DNA of 64,000 nucleotides from Leptasterias polaris (Eukaryota > Echinodermata > Asteroidea > Forcipulatida > Asteriidae): assembly GCA_037783415.1 (NCBI GenBank), contig JAZGTN010000097.1, positions 3,038,001 to 3,102,000 of the forward strand. The letters run 5' to 3'. Shown here piece after piece: positions 10,601 to 22,600 of the stretch; position 1 is the stretch's first letter, and each line of letters begins with the position of its first letter. Made by a program: the position numbers and the translations under genes. The notes below the pieces were generated by a model, which worked only from the letters and a program-made list of their open reading frames with translations, was not told the DNA's origin and did not search any database.

Positions 10601-13600
10601 GTGAAAATCGTGATCACAGTTATTATGGTCAGCATTACGCGCAACTTTTTAAGTGAATTTTTCAACGTTTATCCAAACCGTACAAATAAATGTAAACGTT
10701 TAACCGTAAGATCTGTCACTTAACCGTGTAACCGTCACAGGCTTACGTATAAGCCTGAGCATTCACGGTTATTTTTTGTCAACATTTCTGAAACAGTTTC
10801 TGAAACAGTTGGTGACCCGTGTAACAGCAGTTTCATAAACAAAATATCAAGAAAAAAAACCTGTTTACACAACCGTGCATGTGACCTAATATCCTAAAGC
10901 GTAAAAATATAAAAGAGTTAGATCCTATATCAAATTGAAGCTTAGTACATGAACTTAACCCTCAATGTAAATTTTTTTTTTATTCTTAATTAATTAGCCC
11001 ATTTACAGCGAGGTGAATATTTAATTAGCCAATCTTGAAACCACTTATCTCGAAAAGTATAGACCTTTCTTTTGCAACGTCACAGCCTGAGTTTTTGCCA
11101 ACCCAGGTTGGAAAAGTATGGAAAGCCATAACTACAAATCAAAAACAGATTGCCACAGTTTGTAGCAGTGTTACAGAAATATTCAAAAAAAGTGTTGAAT
11201 TTGTTGGAAACAAATCAACCAATCATGGAAGGTATTTCCGTTCATGAATCTTTACAGAAAATGTTGAATTTGGTCACAACATTTTTTAACACGATTGAAT
11301 GTTTTGCTAACATTCGGCCGTCCATGCCAATCGGCGCACTTTGTTTATCAACAAAAGAAAGGTCTATACAACCGATCGTCAAACTTTTTTCAGTTATAGA
11401 CTCCTTGGGCATGGGAGATTAGCCTTGGGAAACCGTGACCCCATGTTGACCTTTACTTCCGGGTCAACCGGAAGTGAGACCATATCTCAAGAACTACACA
11501 ACCGAAGTTCAAACTTTTTTCAGTTATGGACTCCTTGGGCATTGGAGATTAGCCTTGGGTAACCGTGACCCCATGTTGACCTTTACTTCTGGGTCAACCG
11601 GAAGTGGGACCATATCTCAAGAACTACACAACCGATATTCAATTTCTTTTCAGTTATAAACCCTTTGAGCATTAAATGTTAGATAAGGGTTACCAAGACC
11701 CCATGTTGACCTTTAATTCTGGTTTAAAAGCTCCTTTCGAATCAGTATCAGAATGAAGACCAGGTTTAGGTTTTTAGGCACACTTAGGTGAAAAGGGGCT
11801 TGTCAAAAAGGTCAAGAGTCTTCTATCTTTAAATCAGACCAACTTTAAAGCTTTGAAGCACTGAATCGAAGCAAAAAAACATGGAACAGCTTTGTGTTTG
11901 TCGACAAACACTTAATGTCTAGTTTTGTTTGTTTGTTTTTTAAAGAGTGACTTAATTCCCAATACCTTACTATCAATAAACACACCATCGCACTAACTTG
12001 TGAAAATTTCATCACATTAGGTGGTCCTATTTCAGTGAAAAACAAATAAAAACGATTTATGCTTTTTCATGGACTTTTAACACCACGTTAATTTTTATTG
12101 TGGCAATCAAAATAAACAACAATGGTTTTGAGAGTCTTCAAATGCTATTCTGTCTATTTCGACTGTTTGTCAGATGCCAATGAGGGTTGGTTCTTGTGTG
12201 AACTTCATAATAAGTACTGGTATGATTTTAGAATAAAACTAATGCATTTTTTGTTCTTGCTTTTAACACTCCTCTACATTGTCATTCATCCCGCTCTCAA
12301 AGCTGTCCAACTTCCGTGGAACTGTCAAGTTAATCTGGTACCTGGTTGCCGATGATGTCAGATATCCCCATCCTTACATTTTGGAAGGGGATGATTGTGT
12401 TGAGGGAGTCTGCACCAAGACCATCAAGGCCAAAGGAGAAGTCGTAAGGTAAGCAGTTTTACTAACTGGATTTTGACGCTTGCCTCTTGTTGGTGTTGTT
12501 AGCTGTTGACAGTGCTGTTGTTGTTGTCACTCAAGCAAGCCCAGATCTTACCATTATAACACTGACTCGGCTGGGGGGGGGGGGGGTGATGTAGTTGGGG
12601 AATTTGATGACAATTACAAGGGGAGAGGAGAAACTAGTCAATAGGTAATAGGGCTTTTTTTATACCATGGCTTGAGCTTGGGCTTCAAATTGGGATCCTT
12701 GGGATCTGTTTGAAGCCTTATAAGGAGAGCACACATCTTCTAAATAACTGACTACGCCCAAGCCCAAGCTGTATTTTATTACTGTGTTGAAATGTAGTAC
12801 TCGTACTTGCAAACGTACTGGTACTCAAGTGCTTTGTTATCTGTACTCATTCTATACTGGTACTCATGAAAATGTCATCAAAGGGATAATAATACAATAA
12901 AGTTTCTTGTACTCGTATTTATACTCACAAGAAAGGGTCTTGGTTTTGTACTCGAACTCATGGCAAAGTCATTTTTACTTGTACTTGTACACATCAAAAT
13001 GTACTCAATGTAATTTCTGCTACAGTAATCTTTATTTTGTTTACACCAACGAGACTTTCTTTACTACTGCCCCCCCCCCAAGGTACATAAAGTTCCAGCC
13101 ACATTGAGAGACTTGCTCAGAGTTTGAACAATCTTATTACAAATTTTTTTTAAACTAGTTTTTCAGGGTTGTCCATTCGCAAGGTGTCTTGGAAAGAAAT
13201 GGAGCAGGTGCTCTCGAATCGAGTTGACCGTCTGAAACAGCTTGTACCAGGTAAATTTTAATTATTTTAACTATTTAATTAGTGAATATCCTTCCCTATC
13301 TTGAATGCTCGTTCCAAGATGTGATCATTTTTATAAATGAATGGTTTGCTTGTGAGATTGCTTTTAGATTTCCAGCCACTTCTAACACACACACACCAAC
13401 ATATGTTTGTCGACTCCATCAATCAAGGACTTCTTTTTGTTTGGACTTACTCTTTTTTTAACAATGTCTCTACTTGTTTAGTCCGCAAAAGCTAAGCAAG
13501 GACTTTCTTGATCTGTCAAAACACCGAGATCCGTTTTGTTATTGTCCTTGGTTTCTACACCCCCTCTACACACACAAATTCAAGTAAATTATTCACAAAT

Positions 13601-16600
13601 CATGTATGCAACTTTTCCTCGGATCAGCTGAATTCCTCTTTTTTATATTCTCATTTGTGCCATTCAAACTTGAAAAAACACTGCACAAAACCATTGGAAT
13701 TTTGTAATTTCCTCTTTTTTGGTGAAGTTACAGTTGCATGCCTGACAAATTGAGAAGTCATTTTGAACTGCCAATGAAATTAACGATAATGAAAAAATCT
13801 AACACAATGAGTTTGGCGAACAACATTACACACTTTCAAGTGACCTGAACATATCTTTTTCTTCCATTAAAATTAATGTTAGTACCCCATGCCCTGCTGA
13901 GAATGAGTTGTGTTCAGTTTTCAAGCATTGTAAGTTTTGCCAAATGAAACCTGTATAGTTTCCGATTTTTGCCATCTTTAAGGCAGGGTTGTGACTACAC
14001 TGGTCGGGGCTGGTCGGCACTAACCAGTTCTAAAAAATCCCGACCGGCTCTCAAGCAATATTACGACATTGCCGACCGGTACTTTTTGCTTCTAAATAAG
14101 CTTAAAAACTAAGGAATTCTTCTTACGTAACTGAAAACTATCAAAATCAAAAGTGTTGTTAAATCTTGTCCTCGACGATCGCGATTGATCATTTCTTGTT
14201 GTGTCATTTTTATTTCAAGTTGACTGTTTGATGCAGCGATGTTTCCCCTTTCCATGTTAGCAGAAAAAAATATATCTCACAGCGTCTGATTGCTGCCGCA
14301 TCCTTTGAGTAAAGCATTAGAAAAACCTAGAAACCAGACGAAAGTAGAACGTATAGCTCTACGTTACCATTGCTCTATGACGTTACGCATCAGTACACGT
14401 AGCCAGACTTCCTCCTTTTGATGCATGTGTTTTATTTTTTATCTAACTCACCAAGTTGTGAGCACATGTCGTTCGTTCACGCGGCGGTGTTATTTTTCTT
14501 GTCGTTATTGTACGACAGATACCCTCGCTTCACGCCGCTCCGCCATACCAGTTGTTCACAAATCGTTCTCCACTGTTTCTTCATTATTTTGTTCACATTT
14601 ATGTGTTCACGAGGGAGATATAGACAAGAAAATTATTTTCTTACGGAAGTATGACGAAAGAAAGCGCACATCTCCGAGCAGTGCACAATCCAATAAAAAT
14701 CTTTTTTAGTCTGGACCGTACGTGCGTTACTGCGCAAACCACATTGACTTCTACTGGGTACTTGACTCACTGCACATTAGACTTGTTAAAAGTCCATCAA
14801 TTTTCAAAGGTTTCTGCGTTCAGCGCTCGCACACCAAATGTATCGTGATCTTCTGTCCCCATTTTTCTCACTGGATTTACACGATTCACACGGGTCGACT
14901 TTTTGGTAAAAAAAAAAAAGAATTTCCGGCAAAAACCGGAGGAATTACATCCCTGGATCATTCTATGTTTTCTTAATACTAACTTACCTTATTAAGTTGC
15001 AAGAATTTTACACAACTTATATTTAATAAATAACAAATACTTTATTTGATTAAATTTGACACTCATCTCATTTCACTTGTCAGCTCCAGATATATGAAGG
15101 ATATTTAGAATTTGTGAGGTATTAAGCAGGCTGGGTATAAGAACTTGATATATTATAGCTCAACATGTGTACTTCTTATTCAGCAAAATACATTGTATGT
15201 TGTTAGTGTCTAGAACCCATAAAATGTGTATTTTTAAGGGTGTAAAATGTAAACATTTTCGGGGCTACCCCCTTTGGACCCATGATGAACGCCTCGCGCA
15301 AGCGCTCTCGGTACCTCGCTTAGCTCGCTCCTCTGTGAAAATTAACCGGCTCTTAAAAAGTTCTGGTCACAACCCTGCTTTAAGGGCAACTTGGGTTTTA
15401 CCTGAGTTGTGTCTAGTGTTCTAATTTGTCTATGCAGCCAAGTGGTCCACTGACCAATCATGCAAGTCATTTGATAAAACTCCCATGTGCTGCACTTTGT
15501 ATTTACGCATAGCGCATAGTAGTGCATTCAACAACAAAAATTGCTTTTTGCTTGTAAAGATGGAGCCATCTTGACGTCACACAGTGTAAAGTCGGCCCTG
15601 CTTTTACAGTGTGTGGCGTCAAGTGGCAACTTACTATATTTAAAGAAATTAGTTTGCTATTCAAATTTATTAGGTATGAAACAACTCCTGGCATAGTGTA
15701 CATATATTTTGCAGGTGTATAATTTGTGAGGATTTTTTTTTTTATGATTTGAGGATTTTTATCACAGTGTCTCTCTGCTGTGAAAACCATGAACATACAA
15801 TCAGAGGATGGAGGAGCTAACCCCGTTGTGTTAAAACCTGTACTTTTTTAGTGTCTGTAATTCCGCTAAAATGTATTGTCCTTTGAATTTCAATCCAGAC
15901 CAAGAGGAGATCGTCACTTACTTTTAGGATTTTGAATTTTAATCACAATTCTGATTGTGTTGCCTCTGTTTCAGAGATGGAGTTTAGAATGAAGAATCTT
16001 AGGGAGTACAACCTGAGGTCAGTCAAGATCTGCTTTCAAGCTCTGCCTCAAGATGCTGTCCATGACTACTCCGTGATCCTTAAACCTGTCATGACAAAAC
16101 ACATACACAGTAAAGGTAAATACATTGGTGTGATGCGTGTTGTATGAATAGTCACAGATTCATCTTAAGACGAGTTGTCACTATCATCATAGTGATTTGT
16201 ATTGTAATAATAATAGTAATAATAAAAACTTATAAAGTGCACAAGTCCACAAAAGTGCTCATGGCGCTACTATACAAAAAATAACATATACACGTACATG
16301 TACAATAATCAAAATGGAAACTTAGACCTAAGCTTTGAAGAAATCCAGAATACAATACATAGTAAAGAAATCCAATTTAAAATATATAAAAACACATGTA
16401 AAAACAAACTATTTACTCAAATACTTGATTGAAAAGATGGGTGTTCAATTTTTTTTAAAATTGGTCTGAAGAAACGGATGTTTTTACTTGCGTGGCGCAG
16501 TGGCGCAGCATGGGAAAAAGATCGATCTCCCCATGAATGATTAAATATTGGCTCAATAAGTAGGTTAGAATTGTAAGACCGGAGTTTGTGAGGAGGATCG

Positions 16601-19600
16601 TATGGTTTGAGAAGATCATCATCATTGTTACATCACACTTTGTTTAGCAATTAAGATACATACAGAGTTAAGATCAATCCTAGCTCTTTGTGAAATCGAA
16701 CCCAGGAACCTTAGTGTAGCACGTTTCTTACCAACACAAATTACCTGTGGTATAAATGCAGAAATTGTTACTGGCTTGTTTCGACCCTAGCAGATTTTTT
16801 CTTAACCACTTCACGTCAGATGATGTGTATATCCGTCAAATTTTCAGATGTACAAAGTTAACTGTAAGATGGCATATTTACCCCTTGCACAACTTGGAAT
16901 GCACTTACACAGACCTGTCCTGCCCGCCATATTGGTAGTCAAAATGTACGCACAGAATGGCGAAATGGTAGCTGCGGAGTTGCATTCCACCTTGTGTGAG
17001 GAGTCAATAGGGATAAATTATAAAGATAAACGTGGTTTTGAAAGGGCTAATTTGTACTATTATTACTTTTAGATCCTTTTCGGCTGAGCGATCCTCAAAT
17101 AGCATCCATAAGTGAGTCCAAAGGAACAGTCCATGGCAAAACTGAAGTCACTCTGCTGGTCTCCAACTTGAAAACTGGTAAGCTAAAATGCATTCATTTT
17201 GAAAGTGTAGTGAGTGACGCACTGTTGCTACTTCTAAGAATATAAGTTTTGCTTTAGTGGGATCAAATTAAATAATACAAAAAACATTGCTAGTTTTAGT
17301 AGATTCAAGTGAAGTCTGATTCACCAAAATCATGACTCAAGTTGAACTTGGGTTCGTGTCTTTCTTAATCACCAAAATTTAGATTCAATTTGAACCCAAG
17401 TCCGAGTCCTGAGTCACCAAAATCATGACTCAATTTCAATCAATCAATCAATCAGAAGACATTTATATAGCGCCAAAATCAACAAAGGCGCTTAAGACAG
17501 TTACATGACAAAGATTTGAGCAGTTTCTTGAAAATATGAATAGTCCGAGCATCCTTGATGTAATTTGGAAGAGTGTTCCATTCTTTTGAACTTGAGACTT
17601 GTGTCTGGTTTTGGCTCCTTAAAGTTTGTCACTATCGTTGAATTGAAATATGCCAAGCTTCAATATGTTTTTATTTTATTTCAGATGATGTTCTGGTGTT
17701 TTTCAGCTATTCAAGTCTTCAACCAAGAATCAGCTGGCAGGCATTTGCTGAAATTTTAACCATCACCCCGACTAAACATAGGGTATGCTTTTTGTTCTTA
17801 CACTATTAGGCTATGGGATTTGAGGCATTGCATGGTGAGGTATCAACGTATATTTGGTTTGCGGTAACACCATGTGTATATCTACTTGCTAGGTGGATTT
17901 TGTTCTTTGAGAACTTGTCTTGCTATTTATTCTACTACCCCGGAGTAGATTATTCGGAATTCGGGAGACTTGCGGAGACTTCTCAGTTCTGAAAAGAACT
18001 GTCCTGCTTATTAACTACTACCTGGGCGGAAGGTAGGAAATCGACCGGGACTACTACTTTCGCTTTGTGGATCAAGGGGACTTCTCATTATTAACTACAC
18101 TGTCGCGGAGTGAGTTCTTAATTGGTCTTAACGTTTCGACTAGCTTGCTCTTGTCATCATCAGGAGACTGTAAATAGCAAGACAAGTTCTCAAAGAACAA
18201 AATCTACCTAGCAAGTAGATATACACGGTGTTACCGCAAACCAAATATGTGACCCGCTCTGCAAAAAAGGCCCATAAGTCGCGCTATGCTAAATCACGTA
18301 ATGAGCTCTTCCATGTTGGAGGAGGGAATTTTTTTTTGCAAATCGATTTTTGTTGTTGTTACCCTGTTTTACAACCCTGATGTCTACTCTTTCATAATTT
18401 AAAACCAGGAAGGTTGATTTTGATCAATAAAGATGAAAAACCCTGTGTTTTGTGATAATGTTTTTAGTGGTTTGGTACGATCAATTTCGTTCGATGATAC
18501 TAAAATGCCGATATTTTCACCTCTGCCAATGCTCTTCCACGAACCCCCCTATTATAAATTTGGTATCATCTTGAAGCTAACGACAAACTCTTTCTATATT
18601 TAGACACAAGAAAGGTGAAGGGTCAAATGCAATTGCTATGCAGGTCATTGTTTCCCCCATAAACAAACTGCGCTTGTTACTAAGGACGTGGACATATCCT
18701 GTCACATGCTCCAAACAGAGCGCATTGATTGGTCAAGACGCCCAATATTGATCTCGCGCATGTGCTGTGGTCTCGCTTCATGGCTTTCTCGGAACACGTA
18801 TGTACTGTACGTAGTGCTAGCATTGTGCGTGCCACGTTGTTTATTCTGCACACACGGCATGGGGGACGAGTTAACCGAGTGCCTTGTTTCCGTCAAAAGA
18901 TCGTCAGGGATTCTTTATCTCCTGTAACTTCTAAGATATGTCACAGATTTCATACTTTCTTTCGTGATTAATTTGATTGAAGATGACTAAAAAAAGACCA
19001 CTATCATGCTAAAGCTTTTTAGGATCTATGAAACGCAAAGATATTCACTTATTCAGAGAAAGGAGAGCTTTAATTATTATACATGTCTGGTTTCGTCGTA
19101 TGATTCGGACTTTTGAGAACTCCTGAATTTATTGAATTGACCATGGTTTTTCTCCTGAAGTCACTCAAGTAATTTTTGAAAAAAATGGGGGATTTTTTTA
19201 TGTAAAGCTGGGTTTATCTCAAGATTGCAAAATGCTACAGAGTTCTATCAAACACCAAACTAAAGCTTAGATTATGGCCTTTCCATCCATGTGTGTAACT
19301 CAAAAAGTGAATTTCGCGACTTATGGGCCTTTTTTGCAGAGCGGGTCACACTATTAGGCTGTTAATAAAGTGTGACACACTGCTGTGTGCCAGTATACAT
19401 CATATTGTGTTATTGGCTTCAGAACCTAAACCACAAGATTGATTGATCGAAGATAAAATGCTTTTAATTCAAACAGTTTCATGTAATTTTATTTTAGTTG
19501 TATTTATTGTATCATTAGAAGAAATAAGAGATAGGTCTGACACTCTCTCTATCTATCTGTAAAATGCCTACTGTTATCATGAAACCAGAGTTTTAATAAC

Positions 19601-22600
19601 GGTTCAAAAGGTTACCATCAAATTGTCATGTCGGTGCAACAAGGTCACAACTCCTAAAATAGCGTTTATGTGAAACGCGAGTTTTAGAATGTCAAAAGGT
19701 CTAAACTTGCTTTAAAAAGCCTGGGTGTACACACAAAGTCAATGGGCTTTGAGGTACGACGTTGTTGCACAGAGCATGTTCACACGAGATGCAACTTTGT
19801 TGCAGAATCGAGTTTTCAAACTTGTTGCACCGGTACAACAATTATTTTTGATTATGACTCATTCATCTAAGAAGGAGAAACATTACCTCTGCTGGGAAAC
19901 ATGTGGTTTCTTAAAGACATGGTTTGGTACTTGGTGATAATCAGAAATGGAAACTCAGTAAATGTAATTGTCTTCTTAAGAAAACTGGTTAGAATGATTT
20001 TATTGAATATCAGATTGGATTGACTCTCCAATATATATTTTTTTAACACCATTATTTTTTCTTCTGTTAAACACAATTAATTGTTGCAAATTACACGTGA
20101 GGCTCCATGCCAAGCCCAGGAACTTCCTGACAAAACACACAACTGGGTTTATTTGCCTATCAGGTTAATGAGAATGAGAGCTTTCAAATAGCGCCTAATT
20201 TTGGCGTACGTGATAATTATTATCAACATATAAAATATTTAAGATGTCCCCTCACACTGTTATCATGGCTAATGTTTCAGTTGTATTCAGTGTTAAAGGT
20301 ATTGTCCAGAATTGGTAGAGCTGACAAAATAGTTGCAGACAGTGTTATTTTTTGTCTAATCAACCACATACATGAAATAACAAACCTGTGAAAATTTGTG
20401 AGTTTGGAAAAAATTGTTGAAAACCATGCACAATTTTCAGCATGTAAACACATTGTCCTTAATTTTGGTTGTAACAACCGAAATCAGAAAAAGAAAATTG
20501 TTCTAGTATGAACTTATAATCAGTAAACTTTCAGACTAGAATTAAACAATGATGTTTTTTATCCTTACCAATCCTGTATAAGACCTTTAATATCATTTTA
20601 CTAGTCCTGAGAAATGCCGGGGTATAACATAGGGCGTCACATATTTTCAGCATTTGCGGTCCCATGCCTCATACCTCATGGTCCCATGCCTCATAGCCCT
20701 TACACTGATTCTGTCCTCTCTGTACTTGACTTCTACAGCAAGCTTCTATTCTGATCCACACGCCACCATTTCACGACCGCAGCATTACAGAGGCAAACAC
20801 TGTGAATGTAGAGATCCGATTGAGGGACAATTCCTGCAGTAACACGGTCAAGTACACATACACCCCTACTACACAAGGTATGTTTTTGCCCCCCCCCCAA
20901 AAAAATAAAAATAAATTGTTTAAAAATAACAAAATGACATGCAAACAGGACGATGTGCGCAAAATGTTTCTTTCAATATAGACCATGTTACCTTTGTTTA
21001 CAGAAATAGTGAACTTGTACATTCTAATGCATGTCCCGACTGGCAAGATACTACACTGGCCATATGGGAAAATTTACATTTTGTGTCATAAGTTTCACAT
21101 AGATTCAAGAGTTACAAAAGCAACAGCTGTACAGCTTTTGAGATGTCCCCCTTTCTTCATATCAAAAGTTGAGAAAAATCAGACAGTGCAATCTCCATAA
21201 AACATAAGATTTATTGTATTCTTCCATTGAGCTACATACAAACTGTGCCTGCAGGAAGTCCAGGCTCTGTGGCTCTTTTGTAAACATGTGATGTCACAGG
21301 TTACACGGTCTATATTTATTTACTTTTGTTAACCCTCCTACTATTAGCCTGTTTTTCAAGACATTTAACCCGTACCACAACAGTGGCATTTTGAGGGACT
21401 CACAAGCTTATTATAGAGAGTAGAGCCTGGTGCCTGGTGCCTGGTGCCTGGTGCCTGGTGCATGTTTCTCTCCATCCTACAATCTAGACTGTTCGAAGAG
21501 GAATATCAGTTCCCACCTTCAGCTCCCCTGAGTTATTTTTATCTTAAATATTTTCATCTTGTAGCCCCTTACCAAGAGTGGCTTTGTTTGGAGCGAATTT
21601 GCATAAAAAATAAAAGACATTTTAAAAAGGGATCCAGGTGTTTTGACAGAGCGAGAAAGTCCTCACTTCAATGGGAGAGAAACTTATCCCTAATTTACCA
21701 GATTGACAATTATGAATGTGTGTGAGTTTTTGGCAATGCATATCTCTCCTTTGAGAAAGACTCTGCTAGGGTCAAAACTCAAAATGTGAGGCCATTAGCA
21801 TAACAATTGACAGGTTGACATATATATGTATGTGTAAGGTGTTATGTATGAACAATATTTCAAAATAAATTTGTTTTTCAGTTGTGAATAGAATCCAGCG
21901 CAGAGTGAAGCAGAAAGGACCAATCTTTGCTAATTACTTCAGCTGCCTGGGAGCTCTGACAAATGTATCCCCGTGTAAGTTCATTTTTCAATTCTGTGAA
22001 TTTCATCTAATCTGTTAAATTTCTCCAGTCTGTTTAATTTGTTCAAAATCTGTGTGTTCTATCAAATTTGTCAGATCTGTCAAATAATCTTTTGTTAGAA
22101 AAAGTTGTCTGCACTGCAACAGATCCATTTGTGCAAAATCTTCCTAAGGCGCAATTGTTTGGATGCAGTATTTAAGGTACCAAATGTTTTCCTGTCATTT
22201 TTTCCAGTGGTACCCACAAGAGAATTGCATCAATATGATGACAAGAGCGCATCAGACTGGGATGAGATCCCCCAAACCACAGGGTTTGATATTAAACCAG
22301 GAAAGCAGAAACAAAAGACACTTACAAGAAAGGAGGACAACAATCCATGGAAATCAACATCTTTGTCATTGCCTGCTGGACAATCCTCACAGGAGAGGAA
22401 ATTGGAAGGGTTCAATTCCAAGGAAGCGATTGATGAAGCAGATGGTAGAGTCGACCCTGATCATCTTAGTCGATACTTGTCTTTGACAAATCTCAATATT
22501 CCAAAAGAGTCCATTGCAAATGGTCCACTATCTCATGAGCGTTACAGAGAGAAGCCCAGCAAAGAGCGTCAATTGTTAATGGAAGCCAGTGGCACAAGTA

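Noticed and set aside
14418..14976. Open frames inside the hAT-type element
   Set aside because: Short, overlapping and without transposase motifs (no RNase H-like or dimerisation signature).
18688..18971. Open frames inside the 18249-19349 element
   Set aside because: About 80 codons, overlapping on both strands, no transposase resemblance.
22105..22207. First 34 codons of the open frame that begins at 22105
   Set aside because: They precede a good acceptor (TTTCCAG) that continues the Rel frame in phase, so they are treated as intron; kept only as a possible alternative start in the findings.
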